The notes under the pieces are model-generated. The model had not been told where the DNA came from. It did no database searches and saw only the letters and a list, made by a program, of their open reading frames with translations. A stretch of 64,000 nucleotides of DNA from Bacteroidota bacterium (GTDB lineage: Bacteria; Bacteroidota; Bacteroidia; Chitinophagales; Chitinophagaceae), in the NCBI GenBank assembly GCA_016868815.1, contig VGFQ01000001.1, forward strand, positions 1-64,000, read 5' to 3'. The position numbers and the translations under genes are program-made. Position 1 is the stretch's first letter; each line of letters begins with the position of its first letter. Positions 48,139 to 57,114 of the stretch are shown here, one piece after another.

Positions 48139-51018
48139 TTACTTATTTAAATCAAATTTTAATCCAGCATTAAAGCGTGAACCATAATACTCGAGCTGAG
48201 CTGTTCTCGAGCGATCGCCCTGAAAGTAACGCAAAGGTTGATTAGTCAAATTATTTGCTTCAGCAAACAAACGTAGTTTTTTTGAAAAAGCATAGGAAGC
48301 ATTAGCATCCAGAAAAAATTGCTGATCATAGTATCGGTCGAAGAAGGGATTAGCATTATAACCTGCATCATCACTATCATCTACATAAGATGAAGTATAG
48401 TTAGCGGAGATACGCAGAACAAACTTCTTTGTTTCATATGAAATAGATGCATTGAACATATGCGGCGCTGCCCCTGGTAATTTTACGTTGCTTCTGATGA
48501 GTGAACCACTGCCATTATAAATACCGCTTGCCTTTGAGTAGGTATAGGTATAGTTCAGGTAAATACCTATACCTTTCCAGAAACCAGGTAAAAAGTCAAG
48601 CTGACGTTGTATGGCAGTTTCAAAACCGAAGACATCGGCACCATCGCCATTTCTACGCTGTGAAAAAGCCCAATTTTCACCCGGTTCAATTGGATTGTTT
48701 ACTCCAGGAAAGTCTGTAACAAACTTCGATTGGGTGTAATTATTATCTATGTAAGTATAGAAGAAGCGATCAATACTTTTATAAAAGACACCTCCCGAAA
48801 TAATACCCACAGATTTAAAGTACTTTTCGAACATCAGATCCAAGTTTGAAGATCGCACTGGACTCAAGGAGGGATTGCCCGCCGAAAGTTCAAGATCATT
48901 AGGATTAAGATTAAAATAAGGAACCAAATCGTAATATTTAGGTCTTGCCAACCCGTTTGTCCATGCCGCTTTGATTATAAAATCTTTTTCAGCTTCATAG
49001 CGTAAATTTACAGATGGAAGCACGTCGAGATAGCTGTTTGATAGCTTTACCACACCCTTTAAGTACTTTTCTGCTTCAACAATATTTCCAGTGTAGTTGA
49101 TTGAGGTATTTTCTAACCTTAGACCAAAACGAGCAGAAAAACGATCACTAAAGCTTTGATTAAACTCCAAGAAACCTGCAGTAATGATTTCATTTGCGCT
49201 ATAATTTTCTGCTAAATACTTTGAAGGCTCATCAGTTTCAGTAAATAATAATGCATTTTTAAATTGAAGGCCGCCAAGATGACGTGGATCAATAAAGTTA
49301 CCAGCTACAAATGCACTACCTACATAAATATTAGGATTAGTTTTATCAATCAATGGCACTACGCTAATATTTGGAATTGTAGTGACAGGCTTGTAGGAAT
49401 AAAAACTGTTATCCCTAATTTTTTCTTTCGTTCTCAACCGCAATCCGAATCGAAACTTACCCTTTCGATTCTTAACCAGGGTAGTAGGAAGTTCAAAATT
49501 GAGCTTTGCGTTCACATCACGCTCATATTGATCCTGAAACTCTTCCGTAAGTTCCCCAAGGCGTGTATAAGCAGATAGCGCTGTATTATCGAATGCCTGG
49601 GGCTTTCTTGGATCGTTTATATTTTGAAATACCTGAATGCTACGACGACCCATCGCAAAATAGCGTTCATTAGGTCTAACTTCAGATGCTTTAGCCCACT
49701 GAATACACCAGTCAGATTTAAGTTTTCCAAATACGTGATTACCATTTACAGCAAAAGAACGAACGCGTTGATCCTCCAAACGTCTACTTTCATTTCGGAT
49801 ATTATCGATACCCCCCTTTGTTTGACGCAACACCTCTCCGTTTTTATATCCTGAAATATTACCTGCAGCATCATAAATAAGATCAGCAGGAATTGGATTT
49901 TCGACATTACCACGATAACGATGGCGCAAACGAAAGCGGTTTTCTTTATCATCGCGCCAGTTATATGAACTAGTAAAACTGATATTGTGCAGTGGGCTTA
50001 TTTTATAATCCAATGTAGTTGCCAAACTACGCCGAATACGAATTAAATCATAGATGCGTATGTCATGATTACTAACAAATGGTTTACCATTGGCATCCTT
50101 ACTCCACACAGCTTCAACATTATCTGAACCAAATACATTTCTGTTATGTGAACCACTAATCATATATCCCAACTTACTGTTGGCTTTACGATTTCCGATG
50201 ATAAAATTGTATGTACCAATCATACCATCCCTTATGGGGTTAATACCACCAGCCATAGTGCCGGAAATACGTAAACCATTTGGAGCTTGGCGGCTAACCA
50301 TATTTACGGAACCACCAATTGCATCGGCATCCATATCTGCAGTTAATGTTTTATTCACCTCAACCGTTTGTACCATGTCGGCGGGTATTAAGTCCATTTG
50401 AATTCGGCGATTATCCCCTTCGGCTGATGGTATGCGCTCACCATTAAAAGTTACCGCATTAAACTCTGGCCCCATCCCTCTTATGATAATATTTCTTGCC
50501 TCGCCCTGGTCGTTTTGCATCGTAATACCAGGTACCCGTTTAACCGCATCACCAATGTTTGCATCCGGAAAACGGCCCATCTGGTCGGCGCTGATAATGT
50601 TTGTGATGTTACCACTATTTTTTTGCTGACTCAGTGCTTTTGACTGACCTTTCAAACGATCTCCCATCACAACAACTTCGCTATTAGTCACAGCCAAATT
50701 GATGATTTGTTCAGAAAAGATATTGTTTCCGTTCTTTAGTACAATCTCTTTTTCCAACTTCTCAAATCCGATATAACTAATTGATAATTTATAATTACCC
50801 GGTGGCATATCAACTAAAAATAATTCCCCCTGTGGATTTGTGACGCCTCCCCACTTTCCTGGATTGAGTTGTACTGAGGCCCCAGGGAGATTTAAATTAT
50901 CGATATCCTTAATTTTCAATTGAAAATTAGCACGCTGCGCAACGCTGCTCAAGCATATAAATAAGACAACGCTGAGATTATAGATCTTACGCAAAATAAA
51001 TGTATTTTGTGGGCGCAA
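48139..51018 (-). CDS. TonB-dependent receptor (phytase-linked)
   Basis: A 959-residue outer-membrane receptor. After the signal peptide (ending SSVAQ) comes a carboxypeptidase-regulatory-like domain (IDNLNLPGASVQLNPGKWGGVTNPQGELFLVDMPPG), then the plug with IISADQMGRFPDANIGDAVKRVPGI and NIIIRGMGPEFNAVTFNGERIPS, then a 22-strand barrel ending FNAGLKFDLNK. Receptors with this start belong to the broad TIGR01782-like group. Its pairing with phytase suggests uptake of an inositol phosphate or of a product of phytate breakdown; this is inference from context. The codons are AT-rich (25-37% GC in two hand-counted lines). Confidence 0.92.
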   Translation of the reverse strand: MRPQNTFILRKIYNLSVVLFICLSSVAQRANFQLKIKDIDNLNLPGASVQLNPGKWGGVTNPQGELFLVDMPPGNYKLSISYIGFEKLEKEIVLKNGNNIFSEQIINLAVTNSEVVVMGDRLKGQSKALSQQKNSGNITNIISADQMGRFPDANIGDAVKRVPGITMQNDQGEARNIIIRGMGPEFNAVTFNGERIPSAEGDNRRIQMDLIPADMVQTVEVNKTLTADMDADAIGGSVNMVSRQAPNGLRISGTMAGGINPIRDGMIGTYNFIIGNRKANSKLGYMISGSHNRNVFGSDNVEAVWSKDANGKPFVSNHDIRIYDLIRIRRSLATTLDYKISPLHNISFTSSYNWRDDKENRFRLRHRYRGNVENPIPADLIYDAAGNISGYKNGEVLRQTKGGIDNIRNESRRLEDQRVRSFAVNGNHVFGKLKSDWCIQWAKASEVRPNERYFAMGRRSIQVFQNINDPRKPQAFDNTALSAYTRLGELTEEFQDQYERDVNAKLNFELPTTLVKNRKGKFRFGLRLRTKEKIRDNSFYSYKPVTTIPNISVVPLIDKTNPNIYVGSAFVAGNFIDPRHLGGLQFKNALLFTETDEPSKYLAENYSANEIITAGFLEFNQSFSDRFSARFGLRLENTSINYTGNIVEAEKYLKGVVKLSNSYLDVLPSVNLRYEAEKDFIIKAAWTNGLARPKYYDLVPYFNLNPNDLELSAGNPSLSPVRSSNLDLMFEKYFKSVGIISGGVFYKSIDRFFYTYIDNNYTQSKFVTDFPGVNNPIEPGENWAFSQRRNGDGADVFGFETAIQRQLDFLPGFWKGIGIYLNYTYTYSKASGIYNGSGSLIRSNVKLPGAAPHMFNASISYETKKFVLRISANYTSSYVDDSDDAGYNANPFFDRYYDQQFFLDANASYAFSKKLRLFAEANNLTNQPLRYFQGDRSRTAQLEYYGSRFNAGLKFDLNK

Positions 51019-51388
51019 AATATTCCTGTCATATTAGGAAATTGTTTCTACTACGTTAATAAATCATTAACTAATTGCTCAAAACTGAAATGAGATATTT
51101 TTTGTATATATGTTTCGATCCCTCAATTCTCGAATAAAACAGATTTCGAATTTTACTTAATTGCATGAATATTATGCGCTATTTTATTTGATATCAAACT
51201 CTTATGGACTACAAAAAAGGAGGCAACCCTCATGTTGCCTCCTTTTTTACAGTAACTTTCTTTTATAAGTATGACCTTGACTTATATGTCAAAAAATCAA
51301 TACGCCCGAACATAAATAAAACCAGAGCCCTAGTCCTAGCATACCATGAGAAGTAGGTAGTTGTTGCTATTAGCGGCCCAGCCCAAAG
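51019..51388. other. Divergent intergenic region with AT-rich sequence
   Basis: A 370-base gap between the start of the TonB-dependent receptor (minus) and the start of the PKD protein gene (plus). It should hold both promoters. I see no coding sequence. The strong hairpin at 51213-51248 is listed separately. Confidence 0.55.
51213..51248. terminator. Bidirectional terminator-like hairpin between divergent genes
   Basis: AAAAAAGGAGGCAAC (51213-51227) pairs perfectly with GTTGCCTCCTTTTTT (51234-51248) around the loop CCTCAT. With T tracts on both strands this is a textbook bidirectional terminator, yet no known gene ends into it from either side. Confidence 0.8.
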
Positions 51389-54300
51389 GTGCACCACATG
51401 GTAATTTTTAGAAAAGCCCTTTTAACCCTCCTTGCCAGCCTTAGCGTATGGCAAGCTCATGGGCAGTCTGATACCGAATTCTGGTTCGCCGCTCCTGACC
51501 TTCAACAAACTCATGGCGACCGACCCATCCTTCTCCGGATCGCCTCTGCCGACAACCCTGCAACCGTCACCGTCTCCATACCTGCCAACAGCAGCTTCAT
51601 ACCCTTGGTCGTTACCCTCCCCGCAAACAGCTCTACCTCGGTAGACTTGACGCCATTCATCGACCTCATTGAAAACGGCACGGTAAACACTGTTTTGAAG
51701 AAGGGACTGTACATCGTCGCGAACAATCGCATCTCGGTATACTACGACATCAACCACGACAGGAACAGCGACCTCTACGCCCTCAAAGGCCTGAATGCCC
51801 TTGGGAAGGAATTCACCGTGCCATTACAAATGGATTTTCCCAACAGGCCCAGCACCGCCACAGTCAACTATACAGCAGACATCATATTGCTTGCCACGCA
51901 GGATGGGACACAAGTTTCAGTGACAGCTCGCAACCTACTGACAGGGCAGCCCTTGGATTTCATCATCTCGCTGAATCGGGGAGAGACCTACGTACTGTCG
52001 TCGGCATCCTCTGTAGGCTCACTAAAGCCAGGGGGTACAATGATTCGATCCAACAAGCCCATAGCCATTTCCACCAAAGATGACTCCATATTCCTACCTG
52101 GCCAAAGTTGTGGGGATACGGCTGGCGACCAGCTCATCCCCGACGCAATTGCCGGCAAGGAATATATCCTCACCAAAGGTTACCTCGCATCAAACCCTGA
52201 CGCGTACTACGTTTTTGCCACTCAGGATAACACCATCATATCCGTAGACGGCGTGATAGTCGCCAACCTTGTCCAACGGGGGGATGTCTACAAAGGACAA
52301 CTCTCTGCGTTGTCTACCTATGTTCAATCCAGCAAGCCTGTCCAGGTCTTCCACATCACAGGCATCGGCTGTGAGTTGGGAGGCGCTGTCATCCCCTCCA
52401 TCAAGTGCACGGGCTCAACACAAGTAAACATTACCCGCGCCTCCGCCAGCCAGAACTTCTACCTCAATGTACTATCCCCTTCATCGATTGTAAATAGTTT
52501 CTTACTCAACGGCTCCAATACCTGGATCGATGCGACCCAGTTCCAGCCGGTACCTGGTACAAGCGGTCAATGGTCTGTAGCTCGACTCTCGGTGCCTACC
52601 AGTGTCGCAGGCACAAACAGCCCCGTTGTGATAGAAAATACTGCGGGCAAGTTCCATATCGGTGTGATTCAGGGAACCTATATCACAACCACGAAATATG
52701 GTTACTTTTCCGAGTTCAGCCCGAACCTGATCAACTTCCTTGATCCGAACAGGCCCCTCTTAGATGTGCGGGATTCTATCGTGTTCTGCTATAAGGCCCC
52801 ACTGGCACTGCGTGCACAAAGCTTCGAAGCCACAACATATGCATGGGTAGGCCCCAACAACTTCTCAAGCAGCGATATGACCCTTCGAATTCCTTCCTTC
52901 ACCGTACGCGACACTGGCGTTTATACAGTCACAACCACCACTGCAGGTTGCGGCGTATCCAGCAAGTCGATCCGCATATCCATCGATCAACCCAACGCTG
53001 ATTTCACCATACAAACAAATGGCTGCGAAACCGACAGTGCCCGATTCACCAACCTCTCCAGTGGAACAATCCGAGCCCTCTGGAACTTCGGACCCAAAGG
53101 AGTCATGGACACGACAGCAGCCTTCCAGCCACGCATACGATTCGGCCAGCCGGGCAGACACTCCGTTAGCCTTCGCGTACGGTCCGCCCTAGGATGCCTG
53201 TCCGATGATACGGCCAAAAGCTTCCTCCTCTCCGCCGTGCCGCAGGCGCGCTACCTCACGCCCGCCGTCACCTGCGTGAACAAGACACTCACCCTCTCCG
53301 ACGCCTCTACCATCATACAGGGCACGATCGTGAAGTGGAGATGGGACCTGGCCGACGGCGGCGGATTCCGAGAATTCAACAATCCCACCCCACAGTCAAC
53401 CTCCTACAACACCTGGGGTGCCAAGGACATTCGGCTCGTTGTCGAATCACAAACGGGCTGTGTGAGCGACACCTTCCGCGCAGCCGGCTTCACCGTCACC
53501 CCCTTTCCTAAGCCAGGATTCATCGTGCCCAAAGTGTGCTTGGACGACGCCAGTGCCCGCTTCATCGACACCACCCGAAGTCCGGATGGGTTCAATGCTT
53601 TCACCTACCGGTGGGACTTCAACGCTGGCGCGACGCCGGTCAGTCCAGGGCCAGTCTTCACTAACACCAACACCACCGAGAAGGACCCCGCCGTGAAGTA
53701 CCGGAAGTCGGACTTATACTCCGTGAAGCTCATCGTCGATTCTCGAGGCTGTACAGACTCCCTGACACAGACTTTCAAGGTAAACGGCAGCAACCCACTG
53801 CCCAATTTCATTATCCTTCGGCCCGACACGCTCTGCTCAAACGACTCGATACGCATCCGCAACCTCTCGCTGGTAGACTTTGGTGATATCACTCGCCTAG
53901 AGGTCTTATGGGATGTAGCCGACCCCTCGATCAAGACAACCGACGAGGACCCTTATGTGGGCAAAGTCTATGCCTACAGATACCCCGACTTCCAAACACC
54001 CATGTCCAAAAACGTCAACATCACCTTGCGGGCATATTCGGGGGACGCCTCCTCGTGCAGCAAAACGATGACGAAGTCGGTCACGGTGCTCGCCAGCCCG
54101 AAAATTCGCTTCGACAGCCTGCCTAGTATCTGCCTCAATGCTCCGGGCCGACAGATTACACAAACCAGTTTCAACCCGAACGTGCCGGGCGTTGGCATCT
54201 TCTCCGGACCAGGGGTTAGCATGACCGGTTGGCTCGATCCCTCACAGGCGGGTGTGGGGTTGCATCCGATCATTTACCGATTGGTTACACCACAAGGATG

Positions 54301-55624
54301 TCGCGACTCGCAATGGATGCCCATCCGAGTATGGCCCTTACCCATAGCTGGCTTTAGACCGGCCGACACCCTTTGCGAACGCAACATTATTCCCTTCATA
54401 GACCGGTCCTCTCCTACAACGGGATTAATCACCCGATGGGTTTGGGACTTTGGGGACGGTTCCCAACCTGATACCCTTACAACAGGTGGCGTACACAGAC
54501 ATGTGTACACTGATTGGAAAGATTATCGTGTACGTCTATCCGTAACTTCAGAATATAGCTGCACTTCAACTCCTTTCGACAGCACCCTGAAGATCAGACC
54601 TCTGCCAAAGCCATCCTTCTCGCTCCCACAGGTATGCCTGCCGGTGGCTGCAGCCGTCTTTACCAACAGCACTACAATCGCCCACAACAGTGATGCTCCC
54701 CTGGCTTATCAATGGAATTTTGGAGACCCGGCTGCGCCTGGAGGCTCGATGGCTCGGGATGGAAAGCATACATACTATGCGAAGGGAAACTACCCAGTTA
54801 CGCTATTCGCCACCAGCCAGCCAGGCTGCCGGGATTCCTTGACACGCAATTTCTCCGATATCTTCGACAGACCCAATGCTCGATTTTATAGCGATGATTC
54901 CGCATGTACAGGCATAGAAGTAAAGCTCCGGGATAGTAGTATTGCTGGCTACGGAAGCATTTTAGAATGGTACTGGAGCCTTGGCGACGGTTTTACAGCA
55001 AATACATCTACACGGCAGCATCGTTACCAGACAGAAGGTACTTACCAGATTACGCTGTTTGTAAAGACCTCCATCGGATGCCTTTCTGACACTTCAGTGA
55101 AGTCTGTACGCATTTATTCATATCCGAAGGTAGATGCCGGACCTGACCTTTACGTTCTTGACGACGGACAGAAACGCATGGGCTCGACTGCCAGCGGTAG
55201 CATCGTCTCGTACCGTTGGTCTCCGGAAGATTTTCTTAGCGACCCAACTGCACTTACACCTACCATCATACGTCCAAAAGATGACCGTGAATATCGACTT
55301 TCCGTCACTGGAAGAGGCGCCTGCATCTCACAAGACGAGATGCGCATGACCGTACTACGACTGCCTTCTCCGCCGAACACATTTACACCCAATGGAGACG
55401 CCGTCAATGACACTTGGGATGTACGCTTTCTAAATCAATACCCAGACTGCCTTGTTGAAGTCTTCTCAACAAGCGGTCAGCTGATATTCCAATCTACTGG
55501 ATATAATAAACCATGGGATGGTACGCAACGGGGCATCCCAATTCCTACTGGTACGTACTACTATATCATAGATCCGAAAAACGGCCGCAAACGGATGGCA
55601 GGATATCTGACCATCTTGCGCTGA
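51389..55624 (+). CDS. Type IX-secreted giant surface protein with IgGFc-binding-like N-terminus and PKD-type repeats
   Basis: A 1411-residue secreted protein. After a signal peptide (LASLSVWQAHGQ) the first 450 residues resemble the IgGFc-binding N-terminal domain (TEFWFAAPDLQ, GLYIVANNRISVYYDINHDRNSD, GKEYILTKGYLASNPDAYYVFATQDNT). Then follow several PKD-type domains with the W-x-FGDG pattern (TRWVWDFGDGSQPDT, LEWYWSLGDGFTAN) separated by cysteine-containing linkers. The end, PNTFTPNGDAVNDTWDV to TGTYYYIIDPKNGRKRMAGYLTIL, is the gliding-motility-associated (type B) sorting domain. It is probably a surface adhesin exported by the type IX system. Its neighbour downstream is the CE15 esterase. 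Confidence 0.9.
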   Translation: MHHMVIFRKALLTLLASLSVWQAHGQSDTEFWFAAPDLQQTHGDRPILLRIASADNPATVTVSIPANSSFIPLVVTLPANSSTSVDLTPFIDLIENGTVNTVLKKGLYIVANNRISVYYDINHDRNSDLYALKGLNALGKEFTVPLQMDFPNRPSTATVNYTADIILLATQDGTQVSVTARNLLTGQPLDFIISLNRGETYVLSSASSVGSLKPGGTMIRSNKPIAISTKDDSIFLPGQSCGDTAGDQLIPDAIAGKEYILTKGYLASNPDAYYVFATQDNTIISVDGVIVANLVQRGDVYKGQLSALSTYVQSSKPVQVFHITGIGCELGGAVIPSIKCTGSTQVNITRASASQNFYLNVLSPSSIVNSFLLNGSNTWIDATQFQPVPGTSGQWSVARLSVPTSVAGTNSPVVIENTAGKFHIGVIQGTYITTTKYGYFSEFSPNLINFLDPNRPLLDVRDSIVFCYKAPLALRAQSFEATTYAWVGPNNFSSSDMTLRIPSFTVRDTGVYTVTTTTAGCGVSSKSIRISIDQPNADFTIQTNGCETDSARFTNLSSGTIRALWNFGPKGVMDTTAAFQPRIRFGQPGRHSVSLRVRSALGCLSDDTAKSFLLSAVPQARYLTPAVTCVNKTLTLSDASTIIQGTIVKWRWDLADGGGFREFNNPTPQSTSYNTWGAKDIRLVVESQTGCVSDTFRAAGFTVTPFPKPGFIVPKVCLDDASARFIDTTRSPDGFNAFTYRWDFNAGATPVSPGPVFTNTNTTEKDPAVKYRKSDLYSVKLIVDSRGCTDSLTQTFKVNGSNPLPNFIILRPDTLCSNDSIRIRNLSLVDFGDITRLEVLWDVADPSIKTTDEDPYVGKVYAYRYPDFQTPMSKNVNITLRAYSGDASSCSKTMTKSVTVLASPKIRFDSLPSICLNAPGRQITQTSFNPNVPGVGIFSGPGVSMTGWLDPSQAGVGLHPIIYRLVTPQGCRDSQWMPIRVWPLPIAGFRPADTLCERNIIPFIDRSSPTTGLITRWVWDFGDGSQPDTLTTGGVHRHVYTDWKDYRVRLSVTSEYSCTSTPFDSTLKIRPLPKPSFSLPQVCLPVAAAVFTNSTTIAHNSDAPLAYQWNFGDPAAPGGSMARDGKHTYYAKGNYPVTLFATSQPGCRDSLTRNFSDIFDRPNARFYSDDSACTGIEVKLRDSSIAGYGSILEWYWSLGDGFTANTSTRQHRYQTEGTYQITLFVKTSIGCLSDTSVKSVRIYSYPKVDAGPDLYVLDDGQKRMGSTASGSIVSYRWSPEDFLSDPTALTPTIIRPKDDREYRLSVTGRGACISQDEMRMTVLRLPSPPNTFTPNGDAVNDTWDVRFLNQYPDCLVEVFSTSGQLIFQSTGYNKPWDGTQRGIPIPTGTYYYIIDPKNGRKRMAGYLTILR

Positions 55625-55677
55625 TGCAGTGCGCACCACTTATGTTGCATATATTATATGAAAATTTACTTCATGGT

Positions 55678-56949
55678 ATGTTTAATTTAAAGAATCGATA
55701 TTTTATTTCTGCAAGAGCCATTGGTCACATATTAGTGCTCTTAGGCTTTGGACTGGCAGCAAGCACGCAGGATTTCAACTACGACGAGTCGAAGGTCGGC
55801 AGTCATGCATTGCCCGAGCTGCTGCGCAACCGCGACGGAAAGAAGATCCGCGACAGCCGCCAGTGGGAGCGAACCCGTAGGCCAGAGGTCCACTCACTCT
55901 TCGCCACACATGTGTACGGCCGTATGCCGGGCCGTCCGGTGGCAATGCATTTCGTGTCGGTGAAGGATGATAACATGGCACTGGGAGGAAGGGCCACGAG
56001 GAAAGAGATTGATATTCATTTCACATCAGATGCCGGCGGGCCGGTCCTGCACCTGGTCGCCTGGCTGCCGAACGCAGTCCCGAAGGCGCCCGTCTTCATC
56101 GGCCTGAACTTCATGGGCAACCACAGCGTGCATGCCGACACGGGGATAACGGTGACGGACACATGGCGCTCCCTCCATCCGGACAAAGAAGCTACCCGCG
56201 CCTTGCAGACGGAGCGGTGGCAGGTCGATACGCTGGTCGCACACGGCTATGGACTGGCGACGGCCTGGTACCAGGATCTCGAGCCCGACCGCGTCGATGG
56301 ATGGCGGACAGGCATCCGCAGCACCCTCGCCGAATCCCTGGGCATCCGCCCAACGGAATGGGCCGCCCTGGCTGTCTGGGGATGGGGGCTCTCCCGCATC
56401 CTCGACTGGCTGGAGACGGAGCCCCGGGCCGATGCCATGAGGGTCGTCGCCACCGGTCACTCACGCCTGGGCAAGGGTGCCCTCTGGGGTGCGGCCAACG
56501 ACACACGATTGGCCATGGTCGTCTCCAACGAGTCGGGCGAGGGCGGTGCGGCGATATCCCGCCGCAACTTTGGAGAGACGGTGACGCGCATCAACACAAA
56601 CTTCCCGCACTGGTTCATAGATGCCTATAAAGTATACAACGGCGCTCCCGAGCGACTGCCCGTCGACCAGCACATGTTGCTGGCGCTCATCGCACCCCGT
56701 CCGCTCTATGTCACCAGCGCCGCCGAAGACCTCTGGGCCGACCCCACCGGCGAATACCTCGGCGCCTGGCATGCATGCTCGGCCTACTCGCTTTATGGCA
56801 AGAAAGGCCTGCCCTCACCTACCCCACCCGGTGTCAACCAGCCCATAGGGGCTACCGTACGTTACCATAGACGTACGGGCAAACACGATGTCACGCTGTA
56901 CGATTGGCAGCAGTACATCGCGTTTGCGGATGAGATGTTCGCGAAGTGA
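55678..56949 (+). CDS. Glucuronoyl methylesterase-like protein (CE15 family)
   Basis: An alpha/beta hydrolase of the CE15 type, which cleaves ester bonds between 4-O-methyl-glucuronic acid on xylan and lignin alcohols. The nucleophile is Ser262 in the family motif TGHSRLGKGALWGAA, the acid is Glu285 in VSNESGEGGAA, and the base is His403 in RRTGKHDVTLYD. A hydrophobic N-terminus (IGHILVLLGFGLAAST) is a signal peptide. I chose the ATG at 55678; in-frame ATGs lie upstream. The first 60 bases are AT-rich and the rest GC-rich. No xylanase neighbours are visible, so the physiological substrate is uncertain. Confidence 0.88.
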   Translation: MFNLKNRYFISARAIGHILVLLGFGLAASTQDFNYDESKVGSHALPELLRNRDGKKIRDSRQWERTRRPEVHSLFATHVYGRMPGRPVAMHFVSVKDDNMALGGRATRKEIDIHFTSDAGGPVLHLVAWLPNAVPKAPVFIGLNFMGNHSVHADTGITVTDTWRSLHPDKEATRALQTERWQVDTLVAHGYGLATAWYQDLEPDRVDGWRTGIRSTLAESLGIRPTEWAALAVWGWGLSRILDWLETEPRADAMRVVATGHSRLGKGALWGAANDTRLAMVVSNESGEGGAAISRRNFGETVTRINTNFPHWFIDAYKVYNGAPERLPVDQHMLLALIAPRPLYVTSAAEDLWADPTGEYLGAWHACSAYSLYGKKGLPSPTPPGVNQPIGATVRYHRRTGKHDVTLYDWQQYIAFADEMFAK

Positions 56950-57114
56950 TGGGATGAAGCAAGGTTTTGTAGGGACGCGCCTGGACACTGCAACCGTCAA
57001 TCCCCCGCAGTCTTGGAATCACGGAAATCCTGGTTCAGACAACTCAGCGTCTGACCACCTCAAGACAGATGGATATCCGGACAATACGTAAAGCAGCATC
57101 AACCAGACAGCGGT

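Noticed and set aside
46829-51388. Integrated element with att sites flanking the AT-rich phytase island
   Set aside because: I looked for a repeat of the tRNA-Glu 3' end near 51 kb and for an integrase; neither is visible, so only composition supports acquisition.
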